A DNA stretch of 64,000 bases from Melampsora larici-populina 98AG31 (GCF_000204055.1 NW_006768772.1:287379-351378); one strand, 5' to 3'; shown: positions 45,481 through 57,163, counted from the first letter of the stretch. The notes: a model not told the origin generated them from the letters alone. Program-made: numbers and translations.

Positions 45481-46640
45481 CTTGAATGCTGATTTTTAGT
45501 GCTACATATATAGGACCACACATTTGTATAATCTACACAGGTTGTCTCAAAGTTATGTTAATATTACATATATAGCTCCACATGGTTTTAGAGGCTACAT
45601 TTGTAATCTGATATGTTTGTGTATATTTTGATAGAGGTTTGTTGAGGCTACATTGGTATTCTCATATGTTTCCTTAGACTACATATATGGTGTTACAAGT
45701 TAGTTGAAGCTACATGTATATGTAGTCTCAAATATGTGCGCAGATTTGGGCTATGACCTGGCCTTGCCCTGCCCCCCCTGCCCTGCCCAAAAATCCTTTG
45801 GACAGAGGAGAGGGACACACCCCATCCCCTGTGCTTGGTCTGAGGAGCCTTGGAAGCCTTGTATCAGGCCTGGGCTTCTGGGACATTGGCCCTGATGGTT
45901 ATGCCCCTGTGCACCAAATATACTGAGCTGGCCCTGGCCTGCTTAAGGATACAGCCGGGTCTTGGTAGGGCCTGCAGATGTCCCGGGGCAGGCCACATTG
46001 CTTCAGGGCCGGATCATAGCGCTGGCTTACATGACATATATAGCTGCACATATTTGTTTTCATTGAAAGTGGCACACACCCCGCGTCAGCTGGACTTGAC
46101 CTGAGGAGCCTTAGGTCTTGGGTCCGGGCCTCCGGGGTCCCGGGCCTGACTATATTGGTCCCAAGCACCAAATTCAGCTCTAATCTGGCCCTGATCTCCT
46201 TAAGAATGAAGCCAGTGGTCAGCTTGGCTGGACAATGCCCCAGGGCCAGCCCCATTGCCTCAGGTCCCGGGTCATAGCCGTAGTCTACATACATATGTGA
46301 TCTCAGATGTTTTTGAATTGGATAATTTGTGCCAAATTTTTGTTGAGGCTACATATGTAGTCATACATATGTATTTATCTTGGGTACATATACAGTGCTA
46401 CATGTTTGATAAATCTACAAATAGGGGGTCTCAAGTCAAATTATTTACAGTAATTTGCAGTACAGTAAGTTGTCCAAGATAGTAAAATTTACCATAAAAT
46501 TTAAAAAACTTGTCTGTCTTTTAAAAAGTTTCACAAAATCTTTTTGACTTGAATCCCCTAATGTAGTCTCAAATTATTGCTTAGATTACATATGTGGTAT
46601 CACATTCTGGCTAATGGTACATATGTAGTGGTAGATGAAC
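45480..46640. repeat. CTACATATGTAG-type repeat field enclosing a duplicated GC-rich unit
   Basis: Many variants of the palindromic words CTACATATGTAG and CTACATATATAG are spread over 45500-45750 and 46280-46640. Between them lies a GC-rich island made of two direct copies about 260 bp apart: CACACCCC near 45815 and 46074, CTGAGGAGCCTT at 45840 and 46101, a shared CTGGCCCTG..CTTAAG core, and GG(A/G)TCATAGC at 46011 and 46269. The AT-rich field and the GC-rich unit differ sharply in composition. Confidence 0.65.
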
Positions 46641-47620
46641 CCCACATTGAAGATGCCCTCAAAAAGGAGGGATTTTAGGAAAAATGAATCTGAACTCTGG
46701 TCCTGACTCAAAGTTTAGGAGGGCTCAGTGGCTCAGTATCATCTTTAATTCTAACACATCATGAATTTTTTTCCATTCATTTTCCAACCTAGGTATTTTT
46801 ATTGATTATTTTCCTTAGGAGGGTTCATTTTCCACTTGTGGAAGTTGATTAATTTTCTCAGTGCTACTCCATGATTGGTATATGATTCCATTTAGAGATA
46901 TCCAACTTTCATCTTTCCTGGTCTTGTTCCCTGAAATTATGGACTGACTCACAGTTTTGGTTTCATCTTCACATTGATGTCATCTTTTTTTCTTTTCACA
47001 ACCTCAGCAGACTCATTTGCTTGAATACTTTGTAGGCCTTGCGCCAATATGCTTGTGTGATTTTGTTCCTAAAATCATTGTACAACTTGTTTGCCGTATC
47101 AGTTTCACTTTGGAATCATCCTGTTTTTCTCTTCCCAAAAGCCAGTGGTCTTGCATGTTTCATCACTTGTATGGCTTGCACCAAAGTGTCCTGCTTGTCA
47201 ATTCAACCCCCCTTATTGATTATCAATATTGAAGACAAGTTGTACAGACAATCAAAGTGAACGTCCATATATGAGCTCAGTTGACATATGTGGTGGATAC
47301 ATTACCACAATCAAACCTCTATACCCACCTACATATTGCTCACAACAAGCGAGAAAACAAGCTCAAGATTTCTCAAAAAAAGTTTATAAAAGAGAACTCA
47401 GACAGCTACAACAATTATAAATTGTGTGGCCCTTAATCAAGAAATTTGAGCAAATTGTACCCGGACTATGTCTCTCTTATAAATCCATAAAACACCTCAA
47501 AATGTGACTTCATTCACTGTCCTGGCTTGATTAACCTCCTCATAAACACCGGAAGTATATCAATGTGAGTCAATTACAATAAGGAAGGTCGAATCATCAT
47601 ATCCAACTACATCATCATAG
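46641..47620. other. Gene-free stretch, nothing recognised
   Basis: Short open frames only. No repeat, splice structure or domain that I can support. Confidence 0.4.
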
Positions 47621-48557
47621 TCAAACACAGGAGTTTGTGGGAGAGTTTGTTTGTGGCTCAGTACGTTGGGTTGATTGATTGTATTGTTGAACAAGGTCAT
47701 CCTGCTCTGGCCCTGAAAGCCTTTGGATCACCCTCTCATGTGTCGTGATCCTGTGATGAGCTGAATCCAACTCTTCCTTGAGATCAAGTGCCTCAACCTC
47801 TAGAAATTCAACCTCACTTTCAAGTTGTTTGATATCCATGATTGCTTTGTCAAGTAGACTGAACGCTTTATTGCCAACTTCACTCCCAGGCATAGTAGGT
47901 GATTCCATAATGATTGTCCATAGTGATTCTTGAAAATCCACATACCTTGCCCTTTTTCTTGTAAGGTTTTGACTGAATACATTATAATTTTCTCCTCAAG
48001 TGCTGCGAGTGAGGTCTGTAGATGAGCCAATTGTGCTCCGCATTTCAGGTCTACAATACAATAGCCAATTCAATTGAAATTCATCAACACATCAACAAAT
48101 GTCATGGAAAGAATCAAAACAATGTACTCTTACCTTTGCATTTATCCTTCTTGTTCTGTTGACCAACATCCACATTGGATTTCTTTGAAGCAGAACCATT
48201 GGTCGGAGTATCTATAGCTTTGTTAGCTGAATGTTCTTTAGATAATGTTGGCAAAAGCTTTGGTTTGGTGGAGAGATGGAATTTGCAACCCCAGTTTGCC
48301 AATGTCTGAAGTTTCAGATCGGATTTTTGCACCGGCACCTTTGCCAGTTCGAGTTTGAGTTTGAACCTGTGTCTTGTGTGTGTCTCTAGAGTACACTGTT
48401 GTAGACACTTCATCTCAGCTATGGGATTGATTGCAAGGTCCAAAAGAAAAGATAGCAATTCCAAACCTTCAACTGCTTCTTGAACTGCATCATCCGACAT
48501 TGATGAAACATGCGATAAAGGAAACAGTGAATTCAAATCACAATGATGATGCAACAT
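47621..48557 (-). CDS. Coiled-coil protein, same architecture as the gene at 51388
   Basis: Exon 1 is best started at an internal Met (MSDDAVQEAVEGLELLSF) and ends with a basic KKDKCK run at a G/GTAAGA donor near 48136. Exon 2 (from about 48052) encodes LKCGAQLAHLQTSLAALEEK. The last exon encodes KAFSLLDKAIMDIKQLESEV and LDLKEELDSAHHRITTHERV, a strong coiled coil, and stops at 47621. The donor and acceptor between exons 2 and 3 (about 47870-47960) could not be fixed. Short exon, donor after Q-G, then a coiled coil is the same series as LETALSELKTKIEM / LLQGLKADVAHLKKK in 51388-53045. Function unknown. Confidence 0.45.
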
Positions 48558-48912
48558 ATCTGGTTTTGTAGTGACCAGATGATCTGGTTGAACTTGGATT
48601 GACTTAAAATTGTCTCAAGGTACAATAAATAAGGAGGTGATTGACGATAATGAGCTGGGTTCGAATGTGAGAGAGAGCTGGGGAATGAAGTCAAAAGGGA
48701 GTACAATAAAAACATCATTCAAGTTAAAGGTAAACCATGTTTGCCGGCGAAACCTGATTTAACTCCCAATCCCTACTATCAATTTCCAGGTATACACGTT
48801 CACCGGATTTAAAGTGCTTTGTCTTCTCAATTCTGTTTCTTGTGACCGGCTTCATAAATGCCTTCATTGAATGTGCATCATGCAAACTTCATGTGATATT
48901 TAATCATAAACC
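48558..48912. other. Short gene-free flank left of the LTR
   Basis: I see nothing beyond the 5' flank of the coiled-coil gene on the minus strand. Confidence 0.4.
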
Positions 48913-49617
48913 TGTCAGCCCTGAGCCCTGATTACAGGACCACGGGCTAACAGAATCACGTGTAATAACATAAATTTGTTAAAAGCCATAAGATACATCT
49001 CAAGGCTCAGTGTCAAGAGCCACTTAAACACATGTACGTAATGTATTAAACACATAATAAACCTAACCCAAGCATTGAGACAAGAGTCACGCGGCAACCA
49101 CAAGTTGACGCCTGCCCTTGTGAGTATATAAACCCCTCCTTCTTCCCTTGATTCATCCCACATCTTTGAACACACCACAACACCAGAATCACATTATACT
49201 TGAAATCCTATTGAGAGGATCATCGAGTACGTGATTAGTTGTGTAGTCTAAAGACCATCTTTGAGCATTACGGGTTCCATTGCTGAACACCCTTGGTACT
49301 GATTTCTACGAGCCCTGGGCCATAAACGTCTCTAGAAATAAACCATAAAGCAGCAAAGCTTCCTCCCTCATCAGGAGTCTAAAGTAGCCTCAGGATCTTT
49401 GGTTTACCAAAGTGTAACGCCTGCCCCTCGCAGTCTCACGAGGTTTTAGCGTATTTACGCGTAATAGCCCTTTCTTTCCCCTTTATTTCCTTAAACCCTC
49501 TTCTCAGAGGTCAACTAACTGTAGTCTTCACTTGGGTGTACCAATTGAAGACCAGTTTTACCTTTCTCTACGCCGTTCTCAGTGAAGAGTACGCCTAACA
49601 GACGCGTATTCCTCACA
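48913..49617 (+). mobile_element. Retrotransposon LTR, about 705 bp
   Basis: Begins TGTCAGCCCTGAGCCC, part of an imperfect palindrome ending GGGCTAACA, a start I associate with basidiomycete LTRs, and ends CTCACA. A TATA box (TATATAAA at 49125-49132) lies inside at a reasonable distance from the left end. Three bases after the right end, TGGGGGCCTCATC begins, which looks like a primer-binding site. Together these suggest the 5' LTR of a plus-strand element. I found no second LTR copy in the window. Confidence 0.6.
49125..49132 (+). promoter_or_regulatory. TATA box of the LTR
   Basis: TATATAAA followed by a C-rich stretch, roughly 210 bp into the LTR, positioned like the U3 promoter of a retrotransposon. 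Confidence 0.55.
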
Positions 49618-50806
49618 ACTTGGGGGCCTCATCAGTGTTTTGTTCCTCAGTCATCCTAGAAAATAAGACCAATTATCTCTATCCTAATCATCTATTTTCT
49701 TTCCCAATAATACAAAAGTCAAAAAAAAAAAAAAATTAGGATTCTTTTTCATCCTGATTTGATTAATATCAGTAGTGCGCATCACCATTAGATTGCAGGA
49801 TTGTGATTTTATTCATTTAAGATCACAATTTTCTCCTCTGTTTGTTTTGTTGAGATCACATTCCTTAGAAAAAAGGAGGTGACCTTTTTTGTTTTTATTT
49901 AGCTCTTCTTTTCAAACTCAATTTTAAATTACTTCACACCCCATTTTGGGTTTGAGTAACAATTGTAATATCCACAAATTACATTTAGTGATTGTTCCAT
50001 AAAGAAAGTAGTACACAACCACATATAGATAATTCTATATCACTGTACTTAAGGAGTCTGCAGAAAGTCACAATAACAGTGTGATCTGAATTACATTTCT
50101 TACCACACTAAAATATTGAAAAACACGTGTGATAATTTACATACGCCAGTAAAAGCACTTGTTGTGTGAAGTACACACACAGAGGCTTTTCGAGTTAGAC
50201 ATATAGAACTGTCATAGATTGACAGGTAGTCCACCTGTCACATAGGTGATCCTTTCATTAAGAACCGGGTAGTTTACCTGCTTCAGGTTGCAGACTAACC
50301 CTTTCTCCACTCGAACACAACCCCATCCGTTGATCAACCAATACAACAACACCCAACAATGACAAGGCTGTGGAAGACTTATTATAACCACCTTTGAACT
50401 CTGAGAAAAGAAAATTGTGAAACAATTTTAGTAAGTAAGTGTTGAACTCACTAAAGTATTATTCTCTGATAATTGAAAAACTAACAGCGAGTACTCTTCT
50501 TTTCCCACTCTTTTTGAGAGTTGTTTTTTTTATTTTTGTTTTAGGGACCTTATCGCAGGCACCCTATTTTCTGATTTGAAGGTATAAAAACCATCAAAAT
50601 CTTCAGCATTAGTCTCCCTAGGCGACTTCGATTCGTTCCACTCATATCCAATTACCTGATCTAGAAACTAAGGCTTGTTCAGTTTAATTGGATTTTATTT
50701 CATCTTGTTTTCTCATTAAAAACTTGTGTAGATCATTGATCTAATTTCATCTTCTTATTTTTTTTCTTTTAGGTGCTTTCCTATATCGCGACAGACCTCT
50801 AACCAA
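49618..50806 (+). mobile_element. Leader of the retrotransposon, truncated
   Basis: Starts with the candidate primer-binding site TGGGGGCCTCATC (49621). No gag or pol reading frame follows; the stretch has a run of 15 A (49721-49735) and AT-rich sequence. It stops at the CACTACAAAAAA terminus at 50807, so the retrotransposon was probably cut by, or lies next to, the CACTA element. Confidence 0.45.
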
Positions 50807-50910
50807 CACTACAAAAAATGTCATCTTTTCTCATGAGACTAGAAAAGCCCGGGTGGCATAGAAAATGTCGGTCCACACTTTTCTTTTCTCACTTGACTAG
50901 TTTTCACTGG
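50807..50910 (+). mobile_element. Left terminus of a CACTA element
   Basis: CACTACAAAAAATGTCATC is a canonical CACTA terminus. Within the next 90 bases GACTAG occurs in CATGAGACTAGAAAAG and CACTTGACTAG, candidate subterminal transposase-binding repeats. The bases to the left are CAA. No matching TTTTTTGTAGTG end was found to the right within the window, so the right end is either beyond 64000 or lost. Confidence 0.6.
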
Positions 50911-51387
50911 TAGATAGCATCTATGTCTGTGCCCGTCCCACATACATAGGACCCTAAAGATCATCAAGCGGCAAAGTTTTCTTTGCTTCCAGTGTACTTT
51001 ATCCAAAAAACAGATTGGCAAAAGTGGCTCACATATATTGGTTATATCTTCTGAGACTCGCCCGACAACTCATGCTACATATGGCTTGTTTGATTTGCAG
51101 GATAATATCCTTGTTCAATGGCCAAGTCATCTTATTCAAGAAACTCTTGGGAAGGCCGCTCTTTTACCATGCCCTCCTCATTTCCCTACAACTCGCCAGC
51201 AGACAGGCTTATAAATTTATAACATCATTGTCTTTTTCCGAATCAATATAGCGATCTCTACCTCTGTTGATGTCCTGTTTCAACTCTTTTTAAACCTTGC
51301 TGTCCCTGCGCATAAGTGTCTCGAAATAGTTTCCAACAATCGTATTTGACTTTATCTCACTTTCTGCTCATAGTCTCCAAACGTCTC

Positions 51388-53045
51388 ATGACCAGCAGGA
51401 TGCATCCAGCCTCAAAGCCAGAGGTGTTTGATCCGAGTGCACCTGGTGTTGGAAAGCAGATGATGCTGGATTGGCTACGAATAAATTTTCCATTGATTCC
51501 AGTCAATGGTCAACTAAGTAAATCCAAGATAGCCGAGACGGTCCGGGAGCAGCAGCCTGAGTGTTCGTAGATCCCATTTTCAACTTTCAATCATCGCAAA
51601 TGTTTCTAACTCTCATTCAAATTACATATCTCACCTCCAACGTATCAAGTCTTTCCGGATCCTACAAGTTCATCACCGCCCCAACGATTTGATCAAAGCG
51701 GCACATCTAGCATGAACAATCCAGAGGAAGCGAAAAAAGACAGTTCCTCTAGTACGACTTCCATGCCACATCCTTCCGCCGTTTCTTCTTCTTCTAAAAC
51801 TGTCAAGAAGGACTTGGGAGCCCATCCACCACCATCATCAGTTGCTCGTTTGGCCAAGCAATCAGTGTCAAATGAGACAGACAAAAACTCCAACAAGAGA
51901 TCTGCAACTGGTACTGTATCTGAATTTGAAATCATGAATCCCCATACTTCACGGTAAGCTAATGGAACGATTGGCGTCTTTTACAACAACAGGGTCCCGT
52001 TGCGTCTCAAGTGTAACTCCAAAATCAAACAAGGTATATGAGCCTTGTTCCCTATCTTACCTACTGTGACCAAGTTATGCTGATGCCAAATCCAAGACCT
52101 CACATCGCTCAAAAAGCACAAAACCCACAACTACAGACGATGTTGAAGTTTCAGATGATGTTCATAAAGTCGAACTGTCTGGATCCACACCCCAATTTAT
52201 CAGCTCACATTTGCTTGGGCCAGAAGGAGCACAGTCATTCATTAGTCCTGATCTGATCCCTCTTCAACACATGAACAAGTCATCTTTTCGTCGTATTCCA
52301 CCAAAATCGCCTTGTTTGAAGACTCAAACTAACGATCTGGTCGATGTGGGCCCACAAAGTGCTGTTATCCCAAGTGTTACCAAGGTGAAATTCCATCCCG
52401 ACTTGATTGAGTTTTTGGACCTCGATCTCTTTGAGACTGAAAATACGGGTGAGCTGCCTTGTCTAAATCTTCCGCATTGTATTTGGTCTGATTTAGTCTG
52501 ACCTATCCCGCTGAAAAAAACAGAGACAGAGCCTGTCATACCTTGCCTTACAAACAGCGGGAAGCAAAGGTCAGGTGTTGATATTTTCTTGATGGAGCAA
52601 CATCGCAATGACAAAAGTAAGTAAATTCCGCCTATCTTCTGATCTTATATCTCCTTTTCAAAGCTTGATCCACATTTGTTTAGTCTTAGGTCTTGAAACA
52701 GCTCTATCCGAATTGAAAACCAAAATTGAGATGACCGCAAAGTCAGATATTGATACAAAGAAAGCACAGCAACAAGGTACAAGTCGTCATCATCTTTTCG
52801 CCATAATATCGAAGCTGACCCCACCTGCAGATGATCTACTCCAAGGACTCAAAGCCGATGTCGCACACCTCAAAAAGAAGAGTAGGACAATTGATCAACT
52901 AAACGACAAAGTTGCCAGTATGGAGCAAGAACTCATACACCTGAAGGAAAAGTTAGATGAAGCTCTCTCAGAACTTCAAAAACAGGAAGAGATAATTACA
53001 AAGATGGTGAGCTTATCAGATTCTGAAGATACCGCCTCTGAGTAA
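51388..53045 (+). CDS. HeH/SAP-like and coiled-coil protein of cassette 2
   Basis: Start MTSRMHPASKPEVFDPSAPG at 51388. Exon 1 (51388-51560) has GKQMMLDWLRINFPLIP..LSKSKIAETVREQ, which fits a helix-extension-helix motif. Exon 2 (51669-51953) is Ser-rich and disordered. Exon 3 is 51993-52033. The next exon (about 52075-52449) contains acidic EVSDDVHKVE and FHPDLIEFLDLDLFETE. Further exons from about 52526, 52683 and 52831 add IPCLTNSGKQRSGVDIF, LETALSELKTKIEM and a long coiled coil (HLKEKLDEALSELQKQEEI), ending SDSEDTASE at 53045. The junction at 52034-52096 does not match in phase, so one border is wrong or mutated. The gene lies inside the CACTA terminus at 50807 and on the same strand as the next family A gene. 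A DNA-binding dimer is a reasonable inference. Confidence 0.55.
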
Positions 53046-53789
53046 ACTTATGGTTCTAGACGTAAATCTATTACCGAGTCTTGGGAAAACAGATTTTACT
53101 TTTCATTTTGTTTCCATGATCCCGTCATTTCTATTATATCACCCTAAATAGCTATGAAATCTTAAATGTTACACTGAGCTGAAACTTGATCAATCGAGGA
53201 GCATACATATTCTCATGTACTTTGATTCAAATCTGCTCTTCCATTGAGATCTAAAAGATTTGTTCATTGTGTCACTCTTTAAATGTCCAAACCACTCTGA
53301 CAGCGCTACCAACACAATTCTTGAATATTGACTTAATGCCCTTGCATTTGCTAGGGGATCATTATACAAATGAAAGAAGATGATCGAGCAACAAGTTCAG
53401 ATTTGCCAAGTATTACAATCACGCTTGTCCTTGATCATAGGTAAATACAAAGGGGCACAAGCCACCCTGAGTGATCATTTGGATCCCCGACAAAGGAAAT
53501 CATGAAACCCAATGGTATTTTTTTAATATGATGTACTCGTTGGATGTGTCGAGGTGTATACAAACATAAGATCAAGTTATGAGGCGGTAATTATTATGTC
53601 CTTCATGACATCCTCTTATGATGACTTTTCTATTCTCAGAGTGTATCCTAGTAATGAATCATAAATCTGATGATTGATACGTCAAACAAATGCGTTTGAG
53701 TTGCCTAGTCATGACAACCATCCCATGAAAGGACGTCTTGGTGCTAGAAGACTTTATATTTTGGTCTTTTAGAAGCTGATCATCAGTTC
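53046..53789. other. Intergenic stretch, nothing recognised
   Basis: 3' flank of the coiled-coil gene. No gene, no clear repeat. Confidence 0.4.
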
Positions 53790-54345
53790 ACACTTTCCGT
53801 TTCTTCAAATACTTGTGATTTTCTTTCTAAAAAACTATTTCAAGCTTGTTTTTTTTGAAAGCATCCTGCTCCAAAACTCATTGTCTTCAACTCTTTGTTT
53901 TTTGAAACCTGATGATTTCAAACCTTTCAATTCTTCAGAGAACTGACCATTTCAAAGTCTCTCGTCTTTTGAATTCCTTAGCACTTCACACTCCTACTTT
54001 TTTAACATATTTATCATTCCAAACTCTCTCGTTCTTTGAAAAACTTATCGTTTGAAGCTTTTGCTTTTCTCAACTTTTCATTTCAAGCTTTTTGGATTTC
54101 CCCAACTCACCGTTAAGATTTTGATCCTTTGAAACCTTATCATCCCAAGCCTATGTTTTTTTAAACCTAACATTTCAAGCTTTTTATCTTTGAAAAACTT
54201 TACATTTCAAGCTTTTTGTTTTTGTAAACAGCTCACCTCAAACTTTTCGTTTTTCCAAAACTTATCATTTCGAGTCTTTTGTGTTTCAAAAACCTACGAT
54301 CTTAAACTTCATTTTTCAGAACCTTGTGATTTGAAACCAAATCTT
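53790..54345. repeat. Degenerate about 33-bp minisatellite upstream of the family A gene
   Basis: Variants of AACTTATCATTTCAAGCTTT followed by TTGTTTTTT recur with a period of roughly 30-35 bp over about 550 bp, with AAACC, TCATTTCAAG/TCAAACCTTT and CTTTTTG/TCTTTTG as the most stable words. The array ends about 40 bp before the ATG at 54386, so it occupies the promoter region. Confidence 0.65.
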
Positions 54346-54385
54346 TGGGCATCTACTTAAGAGTGGTAACAGCTACTCAGAGATC

Positions 54386-57163
54386 ATGGTCAAAAAAGTG
54401 ATACCTCCGCCTTCGAGTCCACCAAGAAAAGCGGTTTCAAAAAAAAGAAAGAAAGACGAATCAGGTCCGGAAATCAGTAAGCCAAGTCTTGATCTGATCT
54501 ACATCACTTACAGACTATTTACTGATGAGTTCTGTTATCCAAGACCAAACTGGAAACAGCACAAGTGCTATACAGGACTTGTTAAAGGACGTTGGAGTTA
54601 CCGTTGGAGTTAAAACTCAGAGGGATCGTTTGCTTGGATTACTGTCTCGGCATGTGATACGGACGAAGCCTCGAATGTCCAAGAGGCTAGTCCCAGACAT
54701 CACCCCAAGATGCAAAGACAACCGATTTGTAGAGGCCCGCGACATCGAAATTCCCAGTCAGCTATCCGATGAGGGTCCTAATTATTCTCTATTTTCAAAC
54801 CCCGACCTTGTGGAGATGATTCGTGGTGTGGGACTTGATGCCACTGATTTTGATCGCACAAATCTCATCAAGATGTGTAAGACATATAGTGAATTGAGTA
54901 AGTTTGTCTTCCTTCGTCCAAGAATTGAGCTGGAATCTGACGTACATATGAGCATGATAGTTATCATTCCGGATCACCTACAGAAATTCTCCTTCGAGTC
55001 TTCAAACACATCAGAGCCCAAAGAAGGTCAATATCTTGTCATGTGCTGAATATAGAGACTGTTCTCATTTTTACATCTTCGACTGCTTAACCAGACTCGA
55101 GTCGGGATCAATCCCAACAGCCTGTGGCAGGACCATCGGTACCCACAATTCGAAGTTCAGAGCCCAAAGAAGGTCAGTAATAGTATCATGTAATGTGTAC
55201 AATCATCAATATAGGTACCGTGTTCTTACTCTTACACCTTTGATTGCAGTTCCAGACTCGAGCCCGGATCGTTCCGAATCCCAACAGCCGGTTGCAGGAC
55301 CATCTGTATCCTCCACTCGAAGTCTTAAGAACATCCGCTCAAAGAAGCCTGGAGTGCGCTCAATCAAAAAGTCGTTGCCAAAACCAAGAAAATCAGGAAA
55401 GGGCAAACTCAAAGCACGTGGAAGCGATGACTACACAACATCTCACTCTGGAAGCGATGACTACGTACCATCTAACTCTGGAACCGACAACTCCAATCCA
55501 TCAGACACCTACATCAGCGAAGCTAGTGATGATGAAAATTCAAATACCAGACCCAATACTTCGCGCGACACTTCCAGGCCCAAAGGAAGGCAGAATAGCA
55601 AAGGCACCTTCACCCTTGATAGCGTACTTGAGTCTGGAGAGTCTCTGGAAACAAACTCAATTCCTGAAGCACGAGATGGACCAGACGATTCGAATCCCAA
55701 AAAACCATCAAAAAATGAGTCTGATAAGCTAGAAACTGGAAGTGCGGACTGGGTCATTCAAAGGATTTGTGAGTGTAGTTTCATATATCTGTTTCTGGGT
55801 TTGTTTGATCCTCAATGAAGCAGAAACTGATGCCTGTTTCTATGTAGATAAGCTCGAAGCTCACATAGCAAGGACAGACAAGAGACTTGAGGCGATATCA
55901 GAAAAGTTTGATATTTTATCTGACGTTGTTGACAAAAGAATTGGGACATGCTCTCCAAAGGGCAGTGGTACTAAGTCACGCGGTGGGCAAACTTCAGTCA
56001 GTTGTTTTTCTATGCGCTCAGTCTTGAATCAAGATTAATCCTTTAAATTGGATTAGGCTCGGATACGATTTCACATTGAGACAATGTTTGGGCAGAGGGA
56101 CCAGGAGAACAATCTTCCACGCCCTGCAACCGAAATCAAAAGGAGCGCTTGGATGTGTGATGTTGAACCAAAAAGTATTAATATCAATGAAGATTCCAGT
56201 GCTCAAACCTCTCATGCGCAGCCCTTTGATCCATGTTTCCCGTATCCAAATGGACCCGGGCATAAAGACTCCACTCCTCAGCAACTTTCGGTCATATGGA
56301 ATATGATGCAAGCAGTGGGAGTCTCAAGCTTTTGTCCAGACTTTTCGGAACCACCTCATTCACAACCCAACAAGTGGTTATGGGATCTTGCTTTAAATAT
56401 ATTTATAAAATTAGTTGAATGCGGAGAGTATACTGGAGTACCTCTACAGAATGGCGACCACGACTTCATCAAGAGGTGTCTCTTCACTCATGTCATGTCA
56501 CTCAAAAAGCGGTAAGCTTCAACTTGATACTTGCTTCATGATGATGACCAATCCTCTTGGTAGACTTACACAGGGCTTCTTTGGCTAAACACATCTTATA
56601 TATAGCTACCAAAACGAAAACTGGGATGAGGAACGCAGGAAAAGAACAGCCGATGAAGTTCGGAGAAGCGCTAGGCTAAGATACGTAAGTACCACATTTT
56701 AAAATACACAATTGATGGAAAACCCCTCACATTGAATATTCCGAATCTTAGTTGCGACGGCTGCATGAAAATGTAGTTCTTTCTCAAAAAGAACTATGGC
56801 CACTTTCAAAAATTGTTATTGTGGCATGCAGCGATGATGAGACTGATAATGAGCGGGCAATCTCACCTGAGGATCCACAGGGTCCAGGAAGACCCTGTCG
56901 TGTTCGAAATCTTGAATGGCGTAGCAAGGAGCTTGAAAATATCTGTCTATTACTCGATTCTTCCAAGGCAAAAACCGATTCCAGCACACCAGGGAAGAAC
57001 AAGTCGCCGAAACTCACCGGACGTCCTACCAGGCCACGTTTGCGTGGCGAAGACAGGCCGGTAACCCGCACCTCTGTTCCGTCCGCCCTTCCTATTGATT
57101 GCTACTCTGTACGATGGCTACAGAGTCTTTCTCCTCTTGAGAGAAGCGAGCTGGACATTGCTT
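54386..57163 (+). CDS. Family A accessory protein of cassette 2, 3' end in gap
   Basis: Exons 54386-54476, 54514-55026, 55095-55172, 55250-55768, 55848-55996, 56057-56511, 56606-56684 and 56752 to the N gap join in phase. Exon 1 has a basic SKKRKKDES signal. Exon 2 carries two helix-extension-helix (SAP/HeH-like) candidates: SAIQDLLKDVGVTVG..RDRLLGLLSRHV and NPDLVEMIRGVGLD..RTNLIKMCKTY. Exons 3-4 are disordered, with repeats; exon 5 is a short coiled coil (LEAHIARTDKRLEAISEKF). Exon 6 has FPYPNGPGHKDSTPQQL, VSSFCPDFSEPP and LNIFIKLVECGEYTG. Exon 8 has the family tail (ACSDDETDNE, LEWRSKELENICLLLDSS, LPIDCYSVRWLQSLSPLERS). Convergent with Tnp2 at 57410-60880. An accessory DNA-binding role is inferred. 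Confidence 0.7.
55020..55360 (+). repeat. Tandem exon-plus-intron duplication in the cassette 2 family A gene
   Basis: Exon 3 (55095-55172) and the start of exon 4 (from 55250) both carry a DSS..D..SQQPVAGPSV..TRS segment, and exons 2 and 3 both end in SEPKE at a G/GTCA donor. Introns after exons 2 and 3 share TACATCTT/TACACCTTTGA-like ends. This is an older analogue of the duplication at 18150-18885. Confidence 0.7.

Noticed and set aside
49721..49735. Run of 15 A as a LINE or processed-gene tail
   Set aside because: No reverse transcriptase or other coding remnant lies upstream on that strand; it sits in the leader of an LTR element and is simple sequence.
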